NCBI RefSeq assembly: GCF_010119245.1
Contig: NZ_WNKG01000001.1
Location: forward strand, 186,001 to 250,000
DNA from: Cyclobacterium salsum
GTDB lineage: Bacteria > Bacteroidota > Bacteroidia > Cytophagales > Cyclobacteriaceae
Length of the DNA: 64,000 nucleotides
Reading direction: 5' to 3'
A program made the position numbers and the translations under genes. The notes beneath the pieces are model-generated. The model had not been told where the DNA came from. It saw only the letters and a program-made list of their open reading frames with translations, and made no database searches. Of the stretch, positions 1 to 6,987 are shown one piece after another. Each line of letters starts with the position of its first letter. The first letter of the stretch is position 1.

Positions 1-1
1 G

Positions 2-136
2 CTTGTTCCTCAACTGTTCACTGACCCATCGATGCGTAAACGCCTAAGCAACTTGAAAGTTGCACCTATCAAAGTTGCTTTTGAACGGGAAATTTGGGAC
101 CACCACCGCCTGGTGTTTGAAAAAGTAAGTGATTAG
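2..136 (+). CDS. 3' end of an unrecognised protein (partial)
   Basis: An open frame enters from the left edge and ends at a TAG at 134-136, giving 44 residues that end in FEKVSD. The fragment is rich in charged and aromatic residues (for example FEREIWDHHRLVF) and shows no motif I can assign. It converges on the DUF4221 gene with about 67 bases between the stops, in which I see no clear terminator. The full gene lies outside the window, so no function is proposed. Confidence 0.45.
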   Translation, partial: LVPQLFTDPSMRKRLSNLKVAPIKVAFEREIWDHHRLVFEKVSD

Positions 137-203
137 TTTTAACCCGAACCTTCTCCGAGGCGATTTTCCTTCCATCCTTCCCATTCATGATTTTTTTAGA
201 GGT

Positions 204-1352
204 CTAAAACGTAAAATCAATGACTGCAAAACCCAATTCGTCTTCGATATTGACATAGGACCAGAGCTGGCCGTCTTTCCAAAAGTAATTTGCAGGAACT
301 TGTGATAAGCCTTCAATTTTGGTTTCACCCAAAACATTGAAGTCTTGATCATAAGCGAAAAGAAAAACCTCATAAGTATAAGTAGAGGGGTCTCCTGGTT
401 TTTCACCCGTAAAAGTTTTTCGGCCCAGTCGTAAAAACATTTCTCTGGTCTCATCCCAGCGGGGCTCCATGTAGTTCAAATGCTCGAAAACTTTTTTTCG
501 ATCTTCATTAAATGCTGCTTCGTCAACAGGAGAATTATTTACAGAGAAGGCCATCCGGTTAGGAAAGTTTTGGTGCTGAATATCAACAAATTTCAAGCTG
601 TCCGTCATCAGATCCAACCGGTAAATGGCGCTCATCGAACCAACGGTGAGCAAAAGCTGTCGATTTTCGATATACATATGGCTGTCGACCCAAAAAAAGT
701 TGATCATCCCATCTACGACCAAAGTACCTGTAAATTCCTTCACCGCTTTCATTTCGGGTATTGATTCCATTCGAAATTCTTTGGTAATCGGATCGATAAT
801 AAATAGCAGGTGCTTCCCAGTTTCCTCACTGGATGGTTGGGAATAGATTCTACTATTCTCAAAATCAAAAACGGGATTATTATACAACAGATGTAGATTA
901 TTGGCTAGTTCAGGGTCAATTCCTTCCGGCACCACTTGTAGACTTTCGACCATTTCTCCGCTGGTATTAAATATTCCCTGCGTGTTATTGCCGCTAATAA
1001 ATAAATCTCCTTCTGGTCCCAACTGAAACCTAACCCTGTAAGGCCCCCCGACTCCATTAGGCCCTTCTTTCTGAAATGGTGTTTTGCGAACCAACTTGAG
1101 GTCATTCAAATCTACTTCTACCAGGTTCAATGGTTCATTTTCAAAAAACAGCAGTTCGTTTTCGTCTTGGTCAAGGGCTTTAGCTCCTAGTCCTGAGCTA
1201 AGGATGAAAATATCATCACCCGAATCTACCAGAACTGTATCCACCGTAAAGGTCAGATTTTCAAGGATATTTACTGATTCAGCCTTTTCAGAAGGTTCGC
1301 TATTGCAGGAAAAAATAAGAGGGATCAAAAGGAGGTAGAATAGGTTTTTCAT
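204..1352 (-). CDS. DUF4221-type lipoprotein
   Basis: A 382-residue protein with a lipoprotein signal peptide (MKNLFYLLLIPLIFSC, lipid Cys at residue 16), so it should be an envelope lipoprotein. The remainder alternates short beta-strand-like stretches in the style of a beta-propeller and fits the Bacteroidota DUF4221 family, whose function is not known. The end FAVIDFTF is the same end seen in the truncated copy just upstream (1357-1494). The only good promoter candidate lies upstream of that stump, so the two may be transcribed together. Family assignment is by overall look and C-terminus; function unknown. Confidence 0.7.
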   Translation of the reverse strand: MKNLFYLLLIPLIFSCNSEPSEKAESVNILENLTFTVDTVLVDSGDDIFILSSGLGAKALDQDENELLFFENEPLNLVEVDLNDLKLVRKTPFQKEGPNGVGGPYRVRFQLGPEGDLFISGNNTQGIFNTSGEMVESLQVVPEGIDPELANNLHLLYNNPVFDFENSRIYSQPSSEETGKHLLFIIDPITKEFRMESIPEMKAVKEFTGTLVVDGMINFFWVDSHMYIENRQLLLTVGSMSAIYRLDLMTDSLKFVDIQHQNFPNRMAFSVNNSPVDEAAFNEDRKKVFEHLNYMEPRWDETREMFLRLGRKTFTGEKPGDPSTYTYEVFLFAYDQDFNVLGETKIEGLSQVPANYFWKDGQLWSYVNIEDELGFAVIDFTF

Positions 1353-1356
1353 TGTT

Positions 1357-1494
1357 TTAAAATTTAAAGTCTATTACTGCAAAGCCCAATTCATCTTCCA
1401 CATTGACAAAGGACCAGCGTTTCCTGCCTTTGAAAAATGGGAATCCGGGAATTTTATGCCATTCAGGCAGGTGTTTTTCTCCTGGTAAATTCAT
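1357..1494 (-). pseudogene. C-terminal stump of a second DUF4221 gene
   Basis: Reading 1494 to 1357 on the minus strand gives 45 residues ending DELGFAVIDFKF, against DELGFAVIDFTF at the end of the adjacent intact gene, with FKGRKRWSFVNVE against FWKDGQLWSYVNIE before it. Only about 45 of the family's roughly 380 residues remain. It still has an ATG, but is best read as the remnant of a tandem duplicate. It ends 5 bases before the intact gene starts. Confidence 0.75.
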
Positions 1495-1525
1495 ATTTAT
1501 TGCGGTTAAAATAACTCTCCTGTAA

Positions 1526-1533
1526 CAAAAGTA
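1526..1533 (-). promoter_or_regulatory. Candidate -7 box (TACTTTTG) for the DUF4221 locus
   Basis: The minus strand reads TACTTTTG, a full match to the Bacteroidota -7 consensus TAnnTTTG, about 32 bases upstream of the ATG of the DUF4221 stump. I see no good TTG -33 element at the usual spacing, so this is a candidate only. Confidence 0.35.
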
Positions 1534-1664
1534 ACCTTTTGCTTTAAATTAACCCCACTCATCACCTAAAATTTTAATAGATTATTTCTATTTGGCTTGG
1601 GACCGATTCCTCACAAGTGTGGAATTTGAGAAAATAGGTAAATGAATTGAACCCTCCAATAATA

Positions 1665-1698
1665 AAAAAGCCTATAATCAATTGTGATAGAGGCTTTT
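1665..1698. terminator. Hairpin with A/T tails, probably a bidirectional terminator
   Basis: Arms AAAAGCCT (1666-1673) and AGGCTTTT (1691-1698) can pair, and the loop holds a second pairing of ATCA with TGAT. The A run on one side and T run on the other suit termination in both directions. It lies in the 351-base gap 1495-1845 between the DUF4221 stump and the ParD/ParE pair; apart from this hairpin, the candidate -7 box at 1526-1533 and the palindrome at 1777-1794 I see nothing else there. Confidence 0.5.
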
Positions 1699-1776
1699 AC
1701 TAGTCATTTCTTGTAGCTTTTTATAATGATTTATACTTTCCTATTTTGGATACAGAAAGTATAATTGCTTATTTTA

Positions 1777-1813
1777 CAATAAGTTAACTTATTGCCGGTA
1801 CAAATACGGTACA
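1777..1813. promoter_or_regulatory. 18-bp perfect palindrome plus two CGGTACA direct repeats, candidate operator
   Basis: CAATAAGTTAACTTATTG at 1777-1794 is its own reverse complement. It is followed at once by CGGTACA at 1796-1802 and again at 1807-1813, 11 bases apart, which is one helical turn. The block lies about 95-130 bases upstream of the likely antitoxin ATG. ParD/RelB-type antitoxins commonly repress their own operons at palindromes, so an operator role is a reasonable inference; it is not shown. Confidence 0.4.
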
Positions 1814-1905
1814 GAATTCAACAGTGATTTTTTAAGGACTAAACAGTGGCTTGGATTATTCACATAATCATTTTTTATAATTTATCGTTATCTTTAAATG
1901 TAATT

Positions 1906-2148
1906 ATGATAGGAATGGACTTAGCTGTTAAAAAAATAGAACTGATCAATTGGTTAACCAGGCAAGATGAAGCCATGGTCGAAAAAATTGATAACTTACG
2001 TAAATCTTCCATGGAATCGGCATATCATTCGAGAATGGGAGAAAAACTGGAATCCAAATTAAAACGCTCAGAGGCTGACATAGAAAGTGGGAGGACCCAT
2101 AGCCAGGAAGATATGGAGACTTATTTCGAAAGCAAGTTTAATCAGTGA
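1906..2148 (+). CDS. ParD/RelB-like antitoxin
   Basis: A small acidic/basic helical protein of 80 residues (MIGMDLAVKKIEL...), placed directly before a ParE/RelE-type toxin. I chose the ATG at 1906; a second ATG at 1915 is as likely, and the open frame extends further upstream to 1846 through a hydrophobic stretch atypical of antitoxins. The stop TGA (2146-2148) overlaps the GTG start of the toxin by 4 bases, the usual translational coupling of such pairs. Function as antitoxin is inferred from size, order and overlap rather than a strong domain match. Confidence 0.65.
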   Translation: MIGMDLAVKKIELINWLTRQDEAMVEKIDNLRKSSMESAYHSRMGEKLESKLKRSEADIESGRTHSQEDMETYFESKFNQ

Positions 2149-2450
2149 AGAAAGTACAAGTAATCTGGACTGATGAATCTTTAGGGGATTTAGAAGCCAT
2201 CTATGATTTTCTTGTTGCCAAATCTCCCCAAGCGGCGAAGATGTTGGCCATATCTATTTTGGCAAGAACCCGTCAATTGGAAACTTTTCCAGAATCTGGA
2301 TCACCTCAAGATACAGATAAAACAGTAAGCCGTTCATACCGCTACTTGGTTGAAGGGAATTATAAGATCATATATAGTGTAGAAGGAAAGGCCGTGTATG
2401 TTGAAGCGGTGGTAGCTACCAGACAGGATCCAGCCGGTACAAGAGTTTAA
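2145..2450 (+). CDS. ParE/RelE-superfamily toxin
   Basis: A 101-residue protein with the ParE/RelE layout: an N-terminal strand (VQVIWTDESLGDLEAIYDFL), a helix pair, the segment LETFPESGSP, then strands containing SYRYLVEGNYKIIYSVEG and a final strand (VVATRQDP). ParE-type toxins act on gyrase and RelE-type toxins cut mRNA; the sequence alone does not decide which. The start is GTG at 2145, overlapping the antitoxin stop. The 3' end abuts the broken HigA gene on the other strand. Confidence 0.8.
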   Translation: MKKVQVIWTDESLGDLEAIYDFLVAKSPQAAKMLAISILARTRQLETFPESGSPQDTDKTVSRSYRYLVEGNYKIIYSVEGKAVYVEAVVATRQDPAGTRV

Positions 2451-2719
2451 GATATTCGCTGATTCTGGAACTGCTTACCCCCAAATATTGAGAAAGTGCT
2501 TTTTGACTTAAGCCACGTTCATGCATTCTAAGTTTTATGGCTTATAAGAGGGAGGAGGCTGGGTTGGGTGCTGCTTTTCTTCATAATCTGCCACCATATC
2601 GGAAAGCAAATTCAGTTCCTCGTACCCTTTGCTTCTGGATTATTTATGTTTTCAGGAACAGAAAGTAATTCCTCAATTCATTTTATTATGGCAGTATATT
2701 CTATTTCTGAGTTGATCAT
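2451..2719 (-). pseudogene. Degraded HigA-type antitoxin gene
   Basis: Read on the minus strand from the ATG at 2719, the frame gives MINSEIEYTAIIK, then an in-frame TGA at 2678-2680, then IEELLSVPE. A shift near 2625-2632 leads into YEELNLLSDMVADYEEK, and a second near 2535-2546 into IKLRMHERGLSQKALSQYLG and SSRISEYLK. Together these follow the layout of the intact HigA next door: N-terminal helices, a linker, then the helix-turn-helix. The gene is cut off at the helix-turn-helix, at the 3' end of the ParE-like gene. One nonsense codon and two frameshifts make it non-functional. Confidence 0.8.
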
Positions 2720-2756
2720 GGTTCAGGTATTTTGAAGGTCCTTTATTTTTTCGTAT

Positions 2757-3149
2757 TTACTGTTTGGCTGTCTCTGGCTTACCGGCTATTTTATAATGTC
2801 GAATAAGCACCTCAACAGGTAAGCCCAACATTTCTGAGAGCTTTCTGATCATATCAATAGTAAGCGCCCTTTTTCGATTAAGCACCAGGCTTACGGTGGT
2901 TTTGCTTCCAATGGCAGGAATCAAATCTTTGTCTTTTAACCCTTTCCTTTCTACCGTTTCACGTATGGCATCTATCGGGTCTGGTAGGGACACTGGGAAA
3001 TTCTCCTTTTCGTATTTCTCGATAAGGGTAACCAACAATTCTGCTTCCATTCCATCGGGACTGTCTGGATCCGCTTCAAAGATTTTGGTAAGCCTTGCCA
3101 AAGCCTTTTCATATTCCTGTTCAGTTGTAATTATTTTATTCCACTTCAT
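2757..3149 (-). CDS. higA: HigA-type antitoxin with helix-turn-helix
   Basis: 130 residues: N-terminal helices (residues 1-55, YEKALARLTKIFEADPDSP), a linker (PVSLPDPIDAI) and a C-terminal helix-turn-helix (about 63-105, with LKDKDLIPAIGSKTTVSLVL). This is the COG5499-type HigA arrangement, which neutralises HigB and represses the operon. It follows the toxin gene by 20 bases, the toxin-first order usual for HigBA. A broken second HigA gene lies 37 bases downstream on the same strand. Confidence 0.85.
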   Translation of the reverse strand: MKWNKIITTEQEYEKALARLTKIFEADPDSPDGMEAELLVTLIEKYEKENFPVSLPDPIDAIRETVERKGLKDKDLIPAIGSKTTVSLVLNRKRALTIDMIRKLSEMLGLPVEVLIRHYKIAGKPETAKQ

Positions 3150-3169
3150 GATTCTGGTTTGATTTTACT

Positions 3170-3475
3170 TTAATACTGGTCAATTGTGGTTGCATCTACC
3201 CTGTCATACTCCGAATGGGTGCCGATAAATTTGATAAAAACCCATTGCCTGGGATAACTTATTTGAACGATCAGCCTGTATTTGTTCCTGGCTATGTTAA
3301 ACACCACCCGATTGTTTTTTACCGGATCAGCGTCCGTAAAGTCTTTAACTACATCCGAAGGTTTCCACCATGTTGCATGTTTGGTGATAGAAAGCCATGT
3401 TTCCAGACTAGATTTGGCATCTGGATGTTTTTGGTAAAACTGAACCAGGTTTCGGATTGCAATAATGTTTTTCAA
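3170..3475 (-). CDS. higB: HigB-type mRNA interferase toxin
   Basis: 101 residues matching the HigB_toxin family: N-terminal FYQKHPDAKSSLETWL, the central WKPSDVVKDFTDAD and the C-terminal NKYRLIVQISYPRQWVFIKFIGTHSEYDR. Members cleave mRNA at the ribosome. The frame needs a TTG start at 3473-3475, since no ATG or GTG fits the full N-terminus. Two palindromes just upstream (3491-3527) are probable operators for the HigA partner. Confidence 0.88.
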   Translation of the reverse strand: MKNIIAIRNLVQFYQKHPDAKSSLETWLSITKHATWWKPSDVVKDFTDADPVKNNRVVFNIARNKYRLIVQISYPRQWVFIKFIGTHSEYDRVDATTIDQY

Positions 3476-3490
3476 GTCAGGTTGTTGTAA

Positions 3491-3527
3491 ACATTTAAAT
3501 GTATTAAAAAGTTTTCATATTGAAAAC
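3491..3527. promoter_or_regulatory. Paired palindromes upstream of higBA, candidate HigA operators
   Basis: ACATTTAAATGT (3491-3502) is a perfect 12-bp palindrome, and GTTTTCA / TGAAAAC (3511-3527, 3-base centre) is a perfect 7-bp inverted repeat. Both sit 16-52 bases upstream of the TTG start of higB. HigA proteins bind palindromes in their own promoter, so autoregulation is a plausible inference. The two sequences differ from each other, so they need not bind the same protein. Confidence 0.45.
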
Positions 3528-3578
3528 TAATCGAGTCGATTTTTTTTCGGATAATTTCAAGACTGACGATGGTTTTGT

Positions 3579-4046
3579 TTAAAACTTATACCGATTTGCA
3601 ATGGCCACATTAAGTTTGGCCTGATTACCGAGAAAATAAGTGATAAAATCTTCCGGCATTCTCAAGTGTTCATACACTTCATCATAGTAATGCAAGGAGG
3701 CTGAGAATACCAGGGTTTTCATTTTGTGTAATCGAAAACGAAGGGGGCCTTCTTCGAATTCCATCTGGGTAACCTCCATATCTGCTTCCCGGTTGAGGTA
3801 CCGGATCCAGCTATTTTCGTAGCCCAATGCTTCAAAATCATTTATACTTTTGACCCTAAACCCCTCCATAAAGTCATGCAGACTTTCCGCTTCGGAAAAT
3901 AAACTAAAGGAAAATTCCAGTTCTTCCATTTCAAAATCATAATTGGAAGAAATCGACCCGTCAATCAAATAAATGGACAGGCCATTTTGGGTTTGGAATC
4001 CGGGTTTTTTGGAGGAAAGGTACTGGGCTAATTCTTCGACGGTCAT
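3579..4046 (-). CDS. Hypothetical protein, 155 residues
   Basis: A soluble-looking protein without signal peptide or membrane segment, starting MTVEELAQYL and ending NVAIANRYKF. It is rich in Glu and Phe and has a PGFQTQNGLSIYLIDGS segment suggesting a mixed alpha/beta fold. I recognise no family. It follows mnmE on the same strand, separated by a strong hairpin at 4094-4124, so it is probably a separate transcript. Confidence 0.55.
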   Translation of the reverse strand: MTVEELAQYLSSKKPGFQTQNGLSIYLIDGSISSNYDFEMEELEFSFSLFSEAESLHDFMEGFRVKSINDFEALGYENSWIRYLNREADMEVTQMEFEEGPLRFRLHKMKTLVFSASLHYYDEVYEHLRMPEDFITYFLGNQAKLNVAIANRYKF

Positions 4047-4093
4047 TTTAGGTATTGTTGAAATCGAGAATCAATCACTAATTTTCACGGTGA

Positions 4094-4124
4094 AACCTTC
4101 GAGGTTTTGAAAACCTCAAAGGTT
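4094..4124. terminator. Strong inverted repeat at the 3' end of mnmE
   Basis: AACCTT (4094-4099) pairs with AAGGTT (4119-4124) and GAGGTTTT (4101-4108) with AAAACCTC (4110-4117), each pair interrupted by one mismatched base, giving a long nearly perfect stem with a one-base loop. It overlaps the mnmE stop codon. It could end mnmE transcription, but sequences of this AACCTC/GAGGTT type also look like dispersed palindromic repeats. I cannot separate the two from one copy. Confidence 0.5.
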
Positions 4125-5505
4125 ACTTTCCGATACAAAACTTACTAAAAATATTCGCCAGCAAATCATCTGTCGTAATCTCCCCCGTGATCTCACCCAG
4201 GTAGTGCAGGGAGCGGCGGATATCCATGGCCAAAAAGTCATTGGTCACTTCCTGGTCCAGCCCTCCCAATACATCCAACAGTGATTCCCGGGTGCGGGTC
4301 AGGGAATCGAAGTGCCGGATATTGGTGACCACCGTGTTGCCGGTCCGGAATTTATCCAGATTAACCAGTTCCAGCACCTTTTCCTTTAGCTCGTCGAGGT
4401 TTTCTTTTTTGCCGGCAGCGATAAAAACAGTATCCGGGTATTTTTCTTTTAATGCACTGATAAATTGACTATTAGCCTTATCCATTTTATTAGCTACTTT
4501 AATAAAAGGCACGCCTATATTTTCCAGTTGGTTTACGTCCCGGTTGATTTCCACCATATCGGTGTCGCCTAAATCAAATAAGTAGAGAATCAGGGAGGCG
4601 GATTTCATTTTTTCCCGGGTGCGGTTTACGCCCATCGCTTCGATGGTGTCGGTGGTTTCGCGAAGTCCGGCGGTATCGATAAACCGAAACATCACCCCGC
4701 CAATATTGATTTCATCCTCGATCAAATCCCGGGTGGTGCCGGCAATATCGGAGACAATGGCTCTTTCTTCATTCAGCAGGGCATTGAGTAGGGTGGATTT
4801 GCCTGCATTGGGTTTGCCGGCAATAACCGTGGGCACGCCGTTTTTAATCACATTGCCCAAGTCAAAGCTGCTGATCAGGTTTTCCACGACCCGCAGCAGC
4901 TTTTCAACCAATACCCGCAAATCATCCCTGCTGGCAAATTCCACGTCTTCTTCCGTAAAATCCAACTCCAGTTCGATCATGGAGGCAAAATGAATTAACT
5001 TTTCACGCAATTCGCGGATTTCCTGGCTAAAACCTCCCCGCATCTGATGCAGGGCGGCCTGATGAGAAGCCTCCGAATCGGAATGGATCAGATCGGCCAC
5101 AGCCTCCGCCTGGGCCAGATCGAACTGCCCGTTTAAAAAGGCCCGTTGGGTAAACTCTCCCGGTTCTGCCGGACGGGCACCCTGACGGATCAGCAAGCGA
5201 AGGACCTGGTTGATAATGTAGGAGGAGCCGTGGGTTGAAATTTCCACCACGTTTTCTTTGGTAAAGGAGCGGGGCGAAATGAATACGGATACCAGTACTT
5301 CATCGATCACTTTATCCCCATCGCGAAGGGTACCGAAGTGGATGGTATGGCTGGCTTGTTCTTCCAGGTTTTTGCCAAAAAAGACCCGGTTGCATATCCG
5401 TATGGCTTCGGTACCGGAGAGGCGGATGACGGCGATGGCACCTACGCCCTGGGGTGTCGCGAGTGCCACGATGGTATCATCGATTCGGCTGATTGGAGCG
5501 GCCAT
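4123..5505 (-). CDS. mnmE: tRNA modification GTPase MnmE (TrmE)
   Basis: 460 residues, normal length for MnmE, which works with MnmG to install the cmnm5 group on U34 of tRNAs. The N-terminal folate-binding-like domain covers about 1-120, followed by a helical domain with an inserted G domain: P-loop GKPNAGKS at 230-237, DTAG at 277-280, NKMD in the base-recognition loop. The C-terminus ends in the hallmark CIGK (457-460) with the catalytic cysteine. The ATG (5503-5505) directly abuts the stop of the thioredoxin gene, so the two are probably co-transcribed. Confidence 0.97.
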   Translation of the reverse strand: MAAPISRIDDTIVALATPQGVGAIAVIRLSGTEAIRICNRVFFGKNLEEQASHTIHFGTLRDGDKVIDEVLVSVFISPRSFTKENVVEISTHGSSYIINQVLRLLIRQGARPAEPGEFTQRAFLNGQFDLAQAEAVADLIHSDSEASHQAALHQMRGGFSQEIRELREKLIHFASMIELELDFTEEDVEFASRDDLRVLVEKLLRVVENLISSFDLGNVIKNGVPTVIAGKPNAGKSTLLNALLNEERAIVSDIAGTTRDLIEDEINIGGVMFRFIDTAGLRETTDTIEAMGVNRTREKMKSASLILYLFDLGDTDMVEINRDVNQLENIGVPFIKVANKMDKANSQFISALKEKYPDTVFIAAGKKENLDELKEKVLELVNLDKFRTGNTVVTNIRHFDSLTRTRESLLDVLGGLDQEVTNDFLAMDIRRSLHYLGEITGEITTDDLLANIFSKFCIGK

Positions 5506-5958
5506 TTAATGCTTGAAATTTTCCAATAGTGCCACCAGTGAATTGACAAAAGGCTTGGCTTCCCGGTACCCTGGCAATTGGGTAATGTTTTCCATGGCAG
5601 CATCCATAATGACGAAATTAGGATAGGACTGCACCCGCATGGCACGGGCCATTCCCTGTTCCGAGTATTCCTGGCCCCGAAAGTCAAATTTTTTCTTGCT
5701 GTCCTCGGCATTGAGTTTTACCGCATAAAAATTCTCATTTACGTAAGCGATCACGTCTTTATCGGTAAAGGTGTCTTTGTCCATTTTTTTACACCAGCCA
5801 CACCAGTCGGTATACACGTCTATCAGGATCATTTTGGGATCTGCTTCTACCTTATCGATGACCTCCTCAAAACTATACCAGGTAATTTCCTTCTCCTGGG
5901 CTTGCAATTGACTGCTGATTAAAAGCCCCATTGCCAGCATTCCCAAAATTTTTTTCAT
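5506..5958 (-). CDS. Periplasmic thioredoxin-family protein
   Basis: 150 residues with a signal peptide (MKKILGMLAMGLLISSQLQA) and a thioredoxin fold. The redox motif is WCGWCK with cysteines at 53 and 56, and the cis-proline segment is SYPNFVIMD. The CGWC motif and N-terminal layout fit the DUF255/thioredoxin_7-like secreted thioredoxins of Bacteroidota, which act on disulfides in the periplasm. It is the first gene of a two-gene unit with mnmE. The individual substrate is not predictable. Confidence 0.85.
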   Translation of the reverse strand: MKKILGMLAMGLLISSQLQAQEKEITWYSFEEVIDKVEADPKMILIDVYTDWCGWCKKMDKDTFTDKDVIAYVNENFYAVKLNAEDSKKKFDFRGQEYSEQGMARAMRVQSYPNFVIMDAAMENITQLPGYREAKPFVNSLVALLENFKH

Positions 5959-6068
5959 TGCTGTGTTTTTATTTTTTCTACTTTAACCTACGATTTTCAC
6001 TCCCCATTTCACAAATGAAGCGAATCTTTCGGGTAAACGATAAAACGATTCTTCAGGTTCCGCAGCTT

Positions 6069-6740
6069 TTAAGATGGGTGCAGGATTACCTGTAGGTTGG
6101 CCGCTACCTCCCGTGATAGGAAGCTCGTTTTTTCCCCGTCGACTCGTAATTCCAGGGAACCATCAAATTCCACTTTATCCACCACCTCAATCCTGGCACC
6201 TATATAGATCCCTACCTTATCCAGGTATTTTAAAAAGGCCGCCGAACTATTGGTGACGGCCACCACTTTTCCAGCATTTCCCGGCGACACTTCCTGAAGA
6301 ATCATTCTGGGAGTATGGGACCATTCTCCAAATTCATCCGGTATGGGATCCCCGTGGGGATCAAATTTCGGAAAGCCCAGGTATTCATCCAGACGCCTGA
6401 CGAGTGGCGGCGCCTTTACGTGTTCGAGTTCCTCGGCTATGGCCGCTACTTCATCCCAGTTAAACTTTAACTTTTCCACCAGAAACACCTCCCAAAGCCG
6501 GTACCGACGCAGGATGAGCAAGGCTGTTTTGGCACCTTCCTCCGTGAGGCTGACACCCTGATATTTTTGATAGGAGAGGAGCTGTTTCGCTGCCAGCTTT
6601 TTTAACATGTCACTGACGGAAGCAGCTTTGGTTCCGGTCAATTCTGCGATGTCATTGGTCCCGACTTTTTCGCTCCCTTCCTTCAATAGCTGGAAAATGG
6701 ATTTCAGGTAATTCTCTTCCGTGGTACTCAGGACTTGCAT
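6069..6740 (-). CDS. DtxR/MntR-family metal-dependent repressor
   Basis: 223 residues from the ATG at 6738-6740 (MQVLSTTEENYLKSIFQLL). An earlier TTG at 6758 is part of the likely -7 promoter box, so I reject it as start. An N-terminal winged helix (about 1-65, with KAASVSDMLKKLAAKQLL) is followed by the metal-binding and dimerisation domain (LEHVKAPPLVRRLDEYLGFPKFDPHGDPIP) and a C-terminal FeoA/SH3-like domain. Such proteins sense Mn(II) or Fe(II). Two related sites upstream suggest autoregulation. Which metal is sensed cannot be told from sequence. Confidence 0.9.
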   Translation of the reverse strand: MQVLSTTEENYLKSIFQLLKEGSEKVGTNDIAELTGTKAASVSDMLKKLAAKQLLSYQKYQGVSLTEEGAKTALLILRRYRLWEVFLVEKLKFNWDEVAAIAEELEHVKAPPLVRRLDEYLGFPKFDPHGDPIPDEFGEWSHTPRMILQEVSPGNAGKVVAVTNSSAAFLKYLDKVGIYIGARIEVVDKVEFDGSLELRVDGEKTSFLSREVAANLQVILHPS

Positions 6741-6755
6741 AGGGTGAATTTTTGA

Positions 6756-6763
6756 CAAATATA
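6756..6763 (-). promoter_or_regulatory. -7 box (TATATTTG) of the DtxR-type gene
   Basis: TATATTTG on the minus strand matches TAnnTTTG exactly and lies 15 bases upstream of the ATG at 6740. This rules against a TTG start at 6758. A half-operator (6771-6784) lies just upstream, between the -7 and the expected -33 position. Confidence 0.55.
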
Positions 6764-6770
6764 AGATTTC

Positions 6771-6784
6771 GATTGGTCTAAAAA
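6771..6784. promoter_or_regulatory. Half-operator overlapping the DtxR-type promoter
   Basis: GATTGGTCTAAAAA matches 13 of 14 bases of the right half of the perfect palindrome at 6841-6862 (GATTAGTCTAAAAA). It sits between the -7 box and the expected -33 position, where a bound repressor would block transcription. Confidence 0.45.
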
Positions 6785-6840
6785 AAAGTTTAATTTGAAT
6801 CTAAATCGCTTGTGGATAACTACCATCCCGGTGTTTTATG

Positions 6841-6862
6841 ATTTTTAGATTAGTCTAAAAAT
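6841..6862. promoter_or_regulatory. Palindromic operator candidate for the DtxR-type repressor
   Basis: Arms ATTTTTAGA (6841-6849) and TCTAAAAAT (6854-6862) are perfect inverted repeats around the centre TTAG. The core TTAGATTAGTCTAA resembles the general DtxR/IdeR layout of TTAGG half sites around a TAG centre. It lies about 100 bases upstream of the repressor start, with no divergent gene to serve, so autoregulation is the simplest reading. Confidence 0.5.
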
Positions 6863-6987
6863 AATTTTAAGACGATCATAAAAAGTTATAAAAACCTATA
6901 AATCAGTGATATAATGAAATAAATAGAAGGAGTGTAGCCCAAGAATGGGGTTATTGCGTGATCTTTAAAAAGTACAATTTGAATTCT

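Noticed and set aside
1846-1905. Upstream extension of the ParD-like antitoxin with a hydrophobic segment
   Set aside because: It would give the antitoxin a membrane-like N-terminus, unlike the family, and later ATGs at 1906 and 1915 give a normal length.
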